Notes: a model not told the origin generated them from the letters alone. A stretch of 64,000 nucleotides of DNA from Siphonobacter sp. SORGH_AS_0500 (GCF_002838835.1 NZ_NHPP01000006.1:124001-188000); one strand, 5' to 3'; numbered from the stretch's first letter, positions 23,586 to 32,581 are shown. Numbers and translations are program-made.

Positions 23586-24422
23586 TTGAATGAGCATGAA
23601 ATAGTTTCGTCTGGCTTGCTGGAAAGCTATGTGCTGGGAATTACTTCGCAAGAAGAAACCACGCAAGTGGAAAAACTTTTATCAACGCACCCTGAATATC
23701 AGTCACAGGTCGACGACATTCGGGAATCACTGGAATCCTTCGCGTGGCAGCACGCCATTGAACCTCCGGTGGCTGTACGGGAGAAAGTACTAGGAAGTAT
23801 TCAGGAGTTGGCAGCAGGCAAGGTTATTCCGATGACGAGGTCATCTTTGCATAATCTGACCAACCAACGTCCCGGCCTATCGGTGACCAAAACGCTGGTG
23901 TCTTCCCGTAACTGGGTAGCTGCCGCTGCGGTAATTATGGTATTGAGTGTTGTAGGAAATATCTTTCTTTTCAAAGAATTAAAGGCTTCGGAAGATATGG
24001 TAGCTACGTTGGAATCTAATAACACCCAACTGGCTAAAAACCTTGAAGTAAACAAAGCCAGCTTTATGCAGGCCCGCCAGGAAATTGCGGTATTACAGAA
24101 TCCTGGTACGAAAATGATGAAGCTCCAGGGTGAACCGATTGCTCCAACGGCCTTTGCGATGTTATACTGGAACGATGCCAAACGGGAGACGTATATGGCT
24201 AATGTACAGTTACCATCGGCTCCAACGGGCAAGCAGTATCAAATCTGGGCCATCGTGGATGGAAAACCTGTAGACGCCGGGTTATTCGATCAGGCCACCA
24301 GTATGCAGAAAGTAAAAAGTATCAACGGAGCTAGTGCCTACGCGATTTCTCTGGAACCCGAAGGAGGAAGTCCGCAAGCTGGCCCAACCGGACAGGTTTA
24401 TCTGAAAGGATCGTTGAACTAG
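23586..24422 (+). CDS. RskA-type membrane anti-sigma factor
   Basis: The 278-residue protein starts with TTG (no in-frame ATG is available near the sigma stop). Its N-terminal zinc-less anti-sigma domain (SSGLLESYVLGITSQEE) is cytoplasmic. One membrane helix follows near residues 110-130 (WVAAAAVIMVLSVVGNIFLF), then a coiled-coil stretch and a periplasmic RskA domain (AMLYWNDAKRETYMANVQLP, KQYQIWAIVDGKPVDAGLFD). It would hold the ECF sigma at the membrane until a signal releases it. The strong terminator after it closes the operon. Confidence 0.9.
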   Translation: MNEHEIVSSGLLESYVLGITSQEETTQVEKLLSTHPEYQSQVDDIRESLESFAWQHAIEPPVAVREKVLGSIQELAAGKVIPMTRSSLHNLTNQRPGLSVTKTLVSSRNWVAAAAVIMVLSVVGNIFLFKELKASEDMVATLESNNTQLAKNLEVNKASFMQARQEIAVLQNPGTKMMKLQGEPIAPTAFAMLYWNDAKRETYMANVQLPSAPTGKQYQIWAIVDGKPVDAGLFDQATSMQKVKSINGASAYAISLEPEGGSPQAGPTGQVYLKGSLN

Positions 24423-24440
24423 TCTGTTTGAATAGGTAGT

Positions 24441-24478
24441 AAAAAAGGTGACCCCAACATAATGGGGTCACCTTTTTT
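24441..24478 (+). terminator. Terminator of the sigma/anti-sigma operon
   Basis: A perfect 15-bp stem (24441-24455 with 24464-24478), 8-base loop and a T6 tract. Confidence 0.93.
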
Positions 24479-24598
24479 GTTTGAGAAAATTTGAAGTGAA
24501 TAAAACTTCCCGAAAGTTTAAGTCTTCTGGAAGTTACCTCTTAATGGATAAAGCGAAAAAATAATCCAACCTTATCTAACCCACTCAAACTCTATTCT

Positions 24599-25117
24599 TT
24601 ATTTCCGCTGGAAGTCATCCTGAACGCGAACGATGTCGTCTTCGTCAGAAGGATTCGTTGGATCGGTGTGTTGCCAGATTTCGGCTACGATACCCCAGTT
24701 TTCCAGGCCAATCAGACGGTGGCGTTCGCCTTGTTGCAGGGTAATTAATTCGCCGGGTTCGTAGCTACGCGTTTCACCTTCTTCGTCGGTAGGGCTGGTC
24801 ATTACCGCAACCGTTCCAGCTACTACCCGCCAGATTTCTGCCCGACGGAAATGGTACTGCCAGGAAAGACGTTTTTCGGGACCTACTACCAGAATTTTAG
24901 GGCTCAGTTTGGCGAAACCTTTCAGGTCTTCCATCTGAACCATAGGAAAATACGTACTGACAAACTGCTCCGTTTGGGCTTCATCAATAACGAAAAAACC
25001 GCCCCAGGGACGAGTCTGATCCTGAGTAGCAATAGTTAGTCCGTGGCTGGCAAGTTCGGCAGCGATTTTATCGAACAGTTCAGCTTTAGAAGTTTCAGCA
25101 GAGAAAGACAGATTCAT
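24599..25117 (-). CDS. Cupin protein, mannose-6-phosphate isomerase-like
   Basis: The 172-residue protein has an N-terminal helical part (residues 1-40) and one cupin barrel with KRLSWQYHFRRAEIWRVVAG, GELITLQQGERHRLIGLENWG and VAEIWQH. These segments match the type II phosphomannose isomerase cupin, where histidines and a glutamate bind the metal. It lacks the nucleotidyltransferase domain of the long GMP/PMI enzymes. Sugar-phosphate binding or isomerisation is plausible. The spacer to dnaG (25118-25456) holds a decayed GACGCGA repeat at about 25249 and little else. Confidence 0.82.
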   Translation of the reverse strand: MNLSFSAETSKAELFDKIAAELASHGLTIATQDQTRPWGGFFVIDEAQTEQFVSTYFPMVQMEDLKGFAKLSPKILVVGPEKRLSWQYHFRRAEIWRVVAGTVAVMTSPTDEEGETRSYEPGELITLQQGERHRLIGLENWGIVAEIWQHTDPTNPSDEDDIVRVQDDFQRK

Positions 25118-25456
25118 GGATGTTATAGAATGATTAATGATAAGCTAAAGAGGAATGAGCTCTAGTTCGTTTGCAAAGTACTAAAACTTTCACGGCACCC
25201 GAACCGAACCAAGAACAGAAATTTTCAGAAAAGCCCATACCATGCCCCGTAGAGATACGATTCATTGCGTCTGGATATAAAGGCGGTTTCTATTGTATTG
25301 GCATCTTTGGTAGGAGATTGATTGGGTCTATTTAAACGATGATTTCTGTTTTGTTTAAAACGATTCCCATTCCCGGTCAGCCGCGATGATTCGCGTTTAT
25401 ACCAGAATCTGGAAATTTTCAAACGGCAAACGGCAAACAGGCAACCCTCAACTCAC

Positions 25457-25464
25457 TATCTTTG
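25457..25464 (+). promoter_or_regulatory. -7 promoter box directly before dnaG
   Basis: TATCTTTG at 25457-25464 is an exact TAnnTTTG box only 3 bases before the dnaG ATG at 25468. Transcription would begin at or next to the start codon, giving a leaderless message. Confidence 0.6.
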
Positions 25465-25467
25465 ATT

Positions 25468-27506
25468 ATGCGAATACCTCAGGAAACGGTTCAACTGATT
25501 CAGGAAACCGCCGATATTGTTGATGTTGTGAATGATTACGTCACCCTAAAAAAGCGGGGGGCGAATATGATTGCCTGTTGCCCTTTTCACAACGAGAAAA
25601 CACCCTCGTTTAACGTGAACCCATCCCGGGGCATTTTTAAATGTTTTGGTTGTGGCAAGGCCGGGGATTCCGTTAAGTTTATCATGGAAATCGAGGGTAT
25701 TGGTTACCCCGAGGCTCTGCGTCATCTGGCCAAAAAATACGGCATTGAGTTAAAAGAAACGGAGCAAACGCCCGAAGAGGTTCAGTCGCAGAATGAGCGG
25801 GAGAGCTTATACATTGTTCTCGATTACGCAAAAAAATTCTATCAGGATAAGTTACTGAAGTCGGACGAAGGGCAATCCATTGGCCTGAGTTACTTTCAGG
25901 AAAGAGGCTTTCATACGCAGACGATCAATCAGTTTGAACTGGGGTATGCTCTCGAAAGTTGGGATGCCTTTACCAAAGATGCTCTTCAGCATCAGTTTCA
26001 AATTGAGTTATTGGAAAAAGCAGGCTTGTCCATCCGCCGTGATTTGGATGGACGGCCCGATGCCCGCGTGTTTGACCGCTTTCGGGCGAGGGTAATCTTC
26101 CCGATTCATAACGTTTCGGGTAAGGTCATTGCCTTTGGTGCCCGGATTCTCAAAGCCGATAAAAATCAGCCGAAATACCTTAACTCGCCGGAAACGGAAG
26201 TTTACCACAAGTCCAATATTCTGTACGGAATTTATCAGGCTAAAAATGCCATCCGTAATGAAGACGTGGCTTATCTGGTGGAGGGGTATACCGACGTTAT
26301 TTCGCTACATCAGTCGGGTATTACGAATGTCGTGGCTTCGTCAGGAACGGCCCTGACTGTTGAGCAAATCCGTCTGATTAGTCGCTTTACCCAGCATATT
26401 ACGGTATTATACGACGGGGATGCCGCTGGTATCAAAGCTTCCTTACGCGGACTGGATCTGATTCTGGAAGAAGGCCTGAATGTTAAGCTCTGCACCTTTC
26501 CCGAAGGCGAAGACCCGGATAGTTACGTTCGGAAAATTGGCGGAGAAGCGTTCAAAGCCTACTTACAAAAAACTCCGTTGACTTTATTCGGTTCAAGGCC
26601 GAGGTATTATTGCAGGACGCCGGAGACGATCCTTTTCGAAAGGCAGGCGTGATCAAGGAAATGGTGGAGAGCATCTCCAAAATTCCCGATGCCATTACCC
26701 GTCAGATTTTCTTCCAGCAGACCGCTCGGTTGATGGATTTATCCGAAGAAACGCTCATTACAGAAGCCAACAAGCGGGTGCGGGAGCGAATCAAGAGCGA
26801 TAGTAAAACCCGTGAGCGGCAAGAGCGGCAACAGGAATCTCCTACGCCACCCATCGACTTGCCATCTGGTGTGAGTGGCTTTAATAGCGATGACGAGCCG
26901 GATTTTGCCGAGTTAATGGCAGTTGAGCAGGTGAAGCAACCTACCGCTCCACCCAAGCGTTCGCCTTTATCTTATCAGGAAGAAGAGTTTTGCCGATTGC
27001 TGGTTTTATACGGTACGATCATTATTGAAACAGAAATTCGGGAAGAGGGTAACCATGAGGTTTCACTGATGGAATACATGGTTGGGCAGACTTATGATCT
27101 GGAATTTGAAACGCCTGTGTATCAGCAATTCATGGCCATATTTCGAGCAGCGGATCAGCAACAGATGTATCCTGATACTAATTTTTTTCTGAACCATACC
27201 GAAGAACTGATTCAACAAACCAGCATTGATTTTGTCTCAGAACGCCATCCTTTAAGCGAAAACTGGGCAAAAATGCACGAAATTTACATTCCACACGAAC
27301 GGGATTTACTCGATAAGATTGCTCACGGTTGTATTCTGCGATTAAAGAAAGCGTTCAACGATCAGCGGATGAACGAAATCAAACATAAATTGACGGTAGT
27401 AACCCAGGCGAATGAACAGGAAGAGTTACTAATTCAATTCATGAAAATGAAACGAATTGATCAGGCTTTGGCAAAAGAATTGGGAATTGTGGTAACGGGC
27501 CATTAA
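25468..27506 (+). CDS. dnaG: DNA primase (apparent -1 frameshift near 26580)
   Basis: The reconstructed primase of 679 residues has the CHC2 zinc finger (CCPFHNEKTPSF to FKCFGCGKAGD, about residues 38-66), the primase core, a TOPRIM region (LVEGYTDVISLHQSG and LYDGDAAGIKAS) and a C-terminal helicase-binding part. The frame is broken: the first part runs to 26652 with a foreign tail after KTPL, and the second is open from before 26610. Adding one base at 26580/26581 (TTG-GAC instead of TTG-AC) restores PLDFIRFKAEVLLQDAGDDP. Because primase is essential, a sequence error is more likely than a real mutation. Confidence 0.93.
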
Positions 27507-27650
27507 CTAAGTTATTCGACTGCTTTGAATAAGCGGTAATGTCTGGGAGTGAATTCATCGCTACTTATGTAAAAAATAATAGCTTATGAATTCACTCCTT
27601 TTTATGACAAAACGCAGCCCGGGCGTTCAGTAGTCAAAGCTTTGGTTATT

Positions 27651-28019
27651 ATGCTCTGGTTCATGAGTGGCATTACAGGCCTTTACACCTATTCGCTTGG
27701 GGTATGCCTCACTCCTGATATTCAGCTAAACGTCGCTATGGTGGTAATCAGCTTATATTGGGTATATAGCTTGCAGTTCACGCGAAAATTAGCTCTGAGT
27801 TTTTTGGTAACAGGCTTGTTATTACTCTGGGTAAGTGATCTGTTATGCCAACAAAATGCGGCGTTAGTACGCTGGGTTTCCATAACAATTTTTACAGTAA
27901 CCAGTCTGAGTCATCTAGGAATAGCTACAGGTAACGCGAATTTCTGGTCTCTACTAAGGATACAAATCTTTTACGGGCCACTGGAATTGCTGGACTGGGT
28001 AATGAAGAAAAGAAGATAG
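27651..28019 (+). CDS. Small hypothetical membrane protein
   Basis: A 122-residue product with four hydrophobic helices and a basic C-terminus (VMKKRR). I do not recognise a family. If one base is missing near 27633, the frame would instead begin at the ATG 27604 (MTKRSPGVQ) and give 138 residues with a normal basic N-terminus; the same kind of one-base loss affects eight neighbouring genes. It lies between dnaG and the nuoI leader and has no obvious functional partner. Confidence 0.55.
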   Translation: MLWFMSGITGLYTYSLGVCLTPDIQLNVAMVVISLYWVYSLQFTRKLALSFLVTGLLLLWVSDLLCQQNAALVRWVSITIFTVTSLSHLGIATGNANFWSLLRIQIFYGPLELLDWVMKKRR

Positions 28020-28127
28020 GAGAGCTGAAAAGTCTATCATTAGAAAAAAACTATTCACTTGACCACTAAGGTTAGTATTGACTTACCATTACGAAAGTCA
28101 TCTACTTAATCCGTTACCAACGTGGCC

Positions 28128-28151
28128 GCTGCCAGCCTTTTTGCTGGCAGC
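28128..28151. repeat. GCTGCCAGC/GCTGGCAGC hairpin repeat, copy 1
   Basis: Perfect 9-bp arms (28128-28136 with 28143-28151) flank a 6-base loop. The same hairpin is at 44096-44119, and both copies are followed by a related AAAAGCTGGCYGGGYCACG segment (28218 and 44140 areas). It is a dispersed spacer element and fills most of the 28020-28345 gap. Confidence 0.7.
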
Positions 28152-28345
28152 ACCAGCCTCTTTTAAGATAGTAGTTTCATGGTTGAACCAACTAAATCCT
28201 ACTAGCGAAAAGCTGGCCGGGCCACGCTGGCAGTAGCAGATAGAATGGTTCTGTAGACTAACTATACAAATCCTTCTATTAAGAACTATTCTAAAAAAGA
28301 TTAACTATGGCTATCTAAAAGGGTGGGCATTTGTATTTATAAGTG

Positions 28346-28353
28346 TACTTTTG
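28346..28353 (+). promoter_or_regulatory. -7 promoter box for nuoIJK
   Basis: TACTTTTG fits TAnnTTTG. A TTTG at 28330-28333 is closer than the usual -33 spacing. The leader would be about 100 bases and would include the structured element at 28385. Confidence 0.5.
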
Positions 28354-28384
28354 CGAAGAAGGTGTATTTAGAATATAGGGTAAG

Positions 28385-28444
28385 TCGACTCAAGAAATGG
28401 GGGAACTCCCCAGCCGAGCCAGGGGTTAACTATAGATGAGTCGA
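28385..28444 (+). promoter_or_regulatory. Candidate structured leader RNA upstream of nuoI
   Basis: An 8-bp closing stem, TCGACTCA (28385-28392) with TGAGTCGA (28437-28444), encloses two competing hairpins. GGGG 28400-28403 can pair with CCCC 28408-28411, or the same CCCC can pair with GGGG 28422-28425. The closing stem ends 14 bases before the nuoI ATG, in the ribosome-loading zone. Layout and position resemble a cis-regulatory switch, but it matches no riboswitch class I know. Confidence 0.45.
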
Positions 28445-28458
28445 AATTAGTTTATCTG

Positions 28459-30189
28459 ATGCAAGAACGAGATGAATCTTACTGGGGTACGATTAAACGG
28501 GGAATCCAGACGAGCCTGAAAGGGCTTCAAATTTCACTTCGACATTTGAAGGATTCGACCCGTCGTCGTAAACCTATATATGTAGACGATCCCAATTATT
28601 TTAAGCAGGATACCGGAATGGTCACCCTGCGTTATCCTTACGAGGCCATTCCCGTACCGGATAATGGACGCTACCGTTTGCACAATGAAATGGACGATTG
28701 CATCGTCTGCGATAAATGTGCGAAGGTTTGCCCCGTGGATTGTATTGAAATTGAGCCCATCCGGGCAACCGGTGAAGTAGGTAAGGCTTCGGATGGCTCG
28801 TCCATACGTTTGTATGCGGCCAAATTTGATATTGACATGGCTAAGTGCTGCTACTGTGGACTTTGCACGACGGTGTGCCCCACGGAATGCCTGACCATGA
28901 CCAAAACCTACGACTATTCGGAGTTTGACATTCGGAATATGGTGTACCATTATACAAATCTGACTCCCGAAAAAGCCGAAGAGAAAAAACAGTTATATGA
29001 TCAATTCCTGGCGGAAAAAGAAGCGGCTAAAGTAGCCAAGCCTGCTGCCAAAGCAGTAACGGAAGAAGTAAAACCCGTCGCCCGCCCGGCGTTTAAACCC
29101 GGCTTTAAGAAAACGACCGAAATCGAAGCTCCTCAGGAAGTAGAGGCAAGATTGGAAGAGGCGAAACCCGCTCGTCCGGCGTTTAAGCCTGGGTTTAAGA
29201 AAAATGTAGAAGATCCCGAAGCAGAGAAAACCGCTTCTGAGGAAGTGAAACCTGCGGCTCGTCCTGCTTTTAAACCCGGCTTTAAGAAAACATCGGCTGC
29301 TGAAGAACAGACTTCCGAACCCATAAAAGCTTCGGGAGAAGAAACACCAGCCATTACGGAGGAACCGGCTAAGAAATCGACGAGTTTCAAACCCTCGTTT
29401 AAACGAAAAGAAAGCGAACCTTCGGCGGATAAAGAGGCATCAGCAGAAGCCCTCAAACCAGAAACAGAAACTCCCGCCCCTAAGAGTTTTAAACCCGTCT
29501 TTAAAAAACCGGAAGCGGAGCCAGTAGAGCCTACGATTGAAGAATCGAAAACGGAAGAAAAACCTGCTACTGGCGGTAAAAGCTTTAAGCCGGTCTTTAA
29601 AAAGGCCAATGCTGAATCGGTAGCTCCTGAACCAGAGGAAACATCAGAAGAACCAGCGACTACCGGCGGCAAAAGTTTTAAACCCGTTTTCAAGAAAAAA
29701 ACGGCAGAACCAGAATTACCCGATTCCGTAGGAGAGGCTGCAAAAGTTGAAGAAAAACCAGCCGAACCGACTGCGGGAGGGAGCAAAAGCTTCAAACCCG
29801 TCTTTAAGAAAAAGACTGTAGAGGAATTATCGGAGTTACCCGCAGAAACGAAAAATGAAGAACTGGAGGCTCCAGCAGTAACGGAAGAATCGGTTCGAAA
29901 AAGCTTTAAACCCGTATTCAAAAAGCCTGCGGCGGAACCCGTTGAACCTCCTTTACAACCTTCATCACCTGAGAACGAAGTGACGGAAGAGCCGAAAGAA
30001 GAACCCGTTCGGAAGAGTTTTAAGCCTGTATTCAAGAAAAAAGTAACAGAAGAACCTGCCGCTGAAACGCCCGTGGAACCAGCTTCCGGGGGAAGTGAAT
30101 CGGATGCCGAAAGGCCTGCGGAAGAAGCTTCGAAGCCAAGTGGTGGTAAGTCTTTCAAACCCGTTTTCAAACGTCCCAAACCTGAGTAA
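28459..30189 (+). CDS. nuoI: NADH-quinone oxidoreductase subunit I with a long repetitive C-terminal tail
   Basis: The first 190 or so residues are a normal NuoI: two [4Fe-4S] ferredoxin motifs, CIVCDKCAKVCPVDC and CCYCGLCTTVCPTEC, on the peripheral arm of complex I. The usual protein has about 160-230 residues; this one has 576. The extra 380 residues contain eleven copies of a FKPxFKK motif (RPAFKPGFKK three times, SFKPSFKR once, then KSFKPVFKK/R seven times), spaced by 20-45 residues rich in Glu, Ala, Pro and Thr. The tail is predicted to be disordered. The reading frame is intact, so the extension is translated unless the sequence is wrong. nuoJ follows after 2 bases. Confidence 0.92.
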   Translation: MQERDESYWGTIKRGIQTSLKGLQISLRHLKDSTRRRKPIYVDDPNYFKQDTGMVTLRYPYEAIPVPDNGRYRLHNEMDDCIVCDKCAKVCPVDCIEIEPIRATGEVGKASDGSSIRLYAAKFDIDMAKCCYCGLCTTVCPTECLTMTKTYDYSEFDIRNMVYHYTNLTPEKAEEKKQLYDQFLAEKEAAKVAKPAAKAVTEEVKPVARPAFKPGFKKTTEIEAPQEVEARLEEAKPARPAFKPGFKKNVEDPEAEKTASEEVKPAARPAFKPGFKKTSAAEEQTSEPIKASGEETPAITEEPAKKSTSFKPSFKRKESEPSADKEASAEALKPETETPAPKSFKPVFKKPEAEPVEPTIEESKTEEKPATGGKSFKPVFKKANAESVAPEPEETSEEPATTGGKSFKPVFKKKTAEPELPDSVGEAAKVEEKPAEPTAGGSKSFKPVFKKKTVEELSELPAETKNEELEAPAVTEESVRKSFKPVFKKPAAEPVEPPLQPSSPENEVTEEPKEEPVRKSFKPVFKKKVTEEPAAETPVEPASGGSESDAERPAEEASKPSGGKSFKPVFKRPKPE

Positions 30190-30191
30190 CG

Positions 30192-30727
30192 ATGCAGGCT
30201 TTTGTGTTTTGTTTTTCATGATACTAACGCTCGGTTCGGCGGTATTTGTGCTGGTGAGTCGGAACGTACTTTATTCGGCTTTTAGTCTGATGGTTACCTT
30301 TTTAGGAATTGCAGGCTTATACGTCTTCGCTGGAGCTGATTTCCTGGCGGTTACTCAAATTATGGTGTACGTTGGGGGGATTCTGGTATTACTCGTTTTC
30401 GGAATCATGTTGACCCGTAATAAAGCCGACCGGGGTACGAATCAACCAAATACTGTAAAAACTGAACACCGTCGAACCTTTTGGGGAATTCTGGCGGCTG
30501 GTGGAATTTTCGCGATCTTATCGACAATCCTGTCGAAAGCTCATTTTCAGCGAGTTGAGCTGGATCATTACGAGGCTATCGAACGAAAAACAACGGTTCA
30601 TGACTTAGGCGTTGGAATAATGACGAATTACGTTTTGCCCTTCGAAGTAGCCGGAATCTTATTAATGATTGCTCTGTTAGGGGCTGCCTATTTATCCGGT
30701 AAGGCCCAAAGTATAGGCAATAAGTAA
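30192..30727 (+). CDS. nuoJ: NADH-quinone oxidoreductase subunit J (apparent -1 frameshift in a T tract)
   Basis: The membrane-arm subunit has five helices, with FLAVTQIMVYVGGILVLLVF as the typical NuoJ segment. From the ATG at 30192 the frame hits a stop after nine codons. Adding one T to the T5 tract at 30212-30216 joins MQAFVFCFF to MILTLGSAVFVLVSRN and gives a standard 178-residue NuoJ that starts 2 bases after the nuoI stop. Without the repair, translation could start only at the ATG 30218. Confidence 0.87.
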
Positions 30728-30780
30728 AGAAAAAAGAAGAGGGGGACTTAGTAACTCAAAACCCTAAACTCAAAATACTG

Positions 30781-31083
30781 ATGATTCCTTTATCCTATTT
30801 TCTGCTAACGGCGGCGTTGCTCTTTAGTATTGGACTAGCCATTGTCATCATCAAACGCAACGCCATTGTAGTACTGATGGGAGTGGAATTGATGCTGAAT
30901 GCTGCTAATCTGAATCTCGTCGCTTTCAGCCGTTTTGATCCTGATTTGACGGGGCAGTTTTTCAGTCTGTTCGTCATCATCGTAGCCGCCGCCGAAATTG
31001 TGGTAGCCTTAGCCATCGTGCTCAAAGTCTTCCAGCATTTCAATACCGTCCATCTGGATGAAGTCGCAGAAATGAAAGATTAA
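30781..31083 (+). CDS. nuoK: NADH-quinone oxidoreductase subunit K
   Basis: The 100-residue protein has three helices and conserved membrane glutamates in GVELMLNAANLNLV and AAAEIVVALAIVL, which take part in proton transfer in complex I. It follows nuoJ after 53 bases and is the last gene before a strong bidirectional terminator. In most relatives nuoL follows directly; here it comes 1.5 kb later, after two opposite-strand genes. Confidence 0.95.
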   Translation: MIPLSYFLLTAALLFSIGLAIVIIKRNAIVVLMGVELMLNAANLNLVAFSRFDPDLTGQFFSLFVIIVAAAEIVVALAIVLKVFQHFNTVHLDEVAEMKD

Positions 31084-31159
31084 GCAGGGTTTGAATTGAG
31101 GTTTGAGTATTTGATAAAGTTAGACTCAGTGCTCTCCGTCCGAAACTCCGTGATTAATT

Positions 31160-31205
31160 AAAAGGAAGCGGTCGTTAGAATCATCTCTAACGACCGCTTC
31201 CTTTT
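31160..31205. terminator. Bidirectional terminator after nuoK
   Basis: A perfect 20-bp stem (31160-31179 with 31186-31205) with a 6-base loop has A-rich and T-rich ends. It lies between the convergent nuoK and DUF2911 genes and serves both. Confidence 0.95.
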
Positions 31206-31247
31206 TAACTCAAAATCCCAAACACGAGACTCAAAACCTATGAACTC

Positions 31248-31787
31248 TCATTGTACTCTAATAGGCACCCTTACTTCCGTATGGTCCCAGTGGAGTAACA
31301 TATTCGTACCGTCCAGTTCTGGAACGAAGCTTATTTCGAATAACTCCTGCGATTGAGGAACCTGATAGGCAGGAACCGTCGCCCGAAACAAATCTTTACT
31401 GGCATCGTATTCCGTGCCCCATTGCCCTGTTTCCTGATTGATTACCACTTGCCAGTTCTTAGGGCCGGGAATAGTCCAGATGGTATATTCTCCGGCTTTC
31501 AACGGCTTTCCGGCTAAACTTACGTCTTTGTTAATCACCAGCAAAGTAGCTTCATTAGCTCCTGTCCGCCATACTTTGCCATAAGGAACCAAGGCCTTGG
31601 ATGAATCACCAAAAATCAATCGGCCTTTTTTGGCGGGCTGGCAGTAGTCCACCTGTACTTTCAACCCAGCCTGATTAAACTGGGCGTGAGATTCCTGACT
31701 GAATGACTTGGTATAATGTTTATAACTCCAATATCCGGTCCCGGTAAGGGTAAGTATGACGACTAGAGTAATTAATACTTTTCTCAT
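31248..31787 (-). CDS. DUF2911 domain protein
   Basis: From the ATG at 31787 (MRKVLITLVVI) the protein has 179 residues with an N-terminal membrane anchor or signal (about 3-20). The DUF2911 core follows: VQVDYCQPAKKGRLIFGD, VPYGKVWRTGANEATLLVIN, KPLKAGEYTIWTIPG and a C-terminal beta region (MLLHWDHTEVRVPI). The family is common in Bacteroidota envelopes and of unknown function. Its position inside the split nuo locus, on the other strand, looks incidental. Confidence 0.88.
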   Translation of the reverse strand: MRKVLITLVVILTLTGTGYWSYKHYTKSFSQESHAQFNQAGLKVQVDYCQPAKKGRLIFGDSSKALVPYGKVWRTGANEATLLVINKDVSLAGKPLKAGEYTIWTIPGPKNWQVVINQETGQWGTEYDASKDLFRATVPAYQVPQSQELFEISFVPELDGTNMLLHWDHTEVRVPIRVQ

Positions 31788-31832
31788 GGATGCTGATGTA
31801 TGCAAAAGGCAATGAAAGCGGATACTGACTAT

Positions 31833-32390
31833 CTAACGTTCAAATTCCGAAAAAACGCAGCGTTCATTTGCCAGTAAAGGTAAACTTTCTTCTACCTCCA
31901 GAATCGTTTTAGCATTGTTTAATTCATTTTGATACATTTTCCGAAGTTCCTTTCGCTTGACAGCTTCCAGAAAACGCCGGGCTTCTTCGCGGGTTTCAAG
32001 TAATAAAGGAGGCACCAGTGTAGGTTGATTCGTTTCCTCATCTTTTGCCACCATCGTGAAATAACTGGTGTTGGTGTGCACTTTTACCCCCGTTTTAATA
32101 GACTCGGCGATGACACGTATACCCACAATCAGCGAACTTTTTCCAACGTAATTTACGGAAGCGAGCAAAGACACCAGTTGCCCAACCTCAACGGGCTGAA
32201 GAAACTCGACGTGTTCCACTGCTACCGTAACTACGTAAGTACCAGCGTGCTTGGATGCACAGGCGTAGGCCACTTTATCCATTAATGACAAAAGAATACC
32301 GCCGTGAATCTTACCGCCAAAATTAGCGTAACTCGGAATCATCAATTCGGTAATGGTGGTCTGGGAATAAGAAATAGGTTTTGGTTCCAA
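31833..32390 (-). CDS. Acyl-CoA thioesterase (hotdog fold)
   Basis: The 185-residue protein has the hotdog domain of YciA/BACH-type thioesterases: MIPSYANFGGKIHGGILLSLMDKVAYACA (about residues 17-45, with the conserved Asn and Asp region), VEHVEFLQPVEVG and a C-terminal helical extension (about 140-185). It hydrolyses acyl-CoA to free CoA and fatty acid in the cytoplasm. Chain-length preference cannot be told. It is in line with DUF2911 (45-base gap) and divergent from nuoL. Confidence 0.88.
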   Translation of the reverse strand: MEPKPISYSQTTITELMIPSYANFGGKIHGGILLSLMDKVAYACASKHAGTYVVTVAVEHVEFLQPVEVGQLVSLLASVNYVGKSSLIVGIRVIAESIKTGVKVHTNTSYFTMVAKDEETNQPTLVPPLLLETREEARRFLEAVKRKELRKMYQNELNNAKTILEVEESLPLLANERCVFSEFER

Positions 32391-32581
32391 AGGCTTGCTC
32401 GTTAGGTGACACTCAAGGGATTAATTTATAAATAGACTAAATAAATAAAAAAGAACTGCTTTTGTCTACTAAATCAATTGGTTTTACCAGCATCAGAACG
32501 GATATTTGCCAGCGAATTAACAAGCTTTACGGGACATTATTTCCCATGTAATGTTCTAATATCTCTGAATCGTTTCTATTC

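Noticed and set aside
26560..26660. Programmed ribosomal frameshift in dnaG
   Set aside because: There is no slippery heptamer or downstream pseudoknot at the junction, and seven other genes nearby show the same one-base loss, which fits sequence error.
29133..30179. 348-codon open frame on the minus strand across the nuoI tail
   Set aside because: It is a composition shadow: the codons for the repeated FKPVFKK motifs leave the opposite strand free of stops. The product is a Ser/Gly/Thr-rich low-complexity string with no start context, and the plus strand continues nuoI in frame.
30095..30191. nuoJ start inside the nuoI tail (MNRMPKG frame)
   Set aside because: This would give NuoJ a 41-residue basic extension unlike the family. 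A start at 30192 with one missing T yields the standard N-terminus and normal spacing after nuoI.
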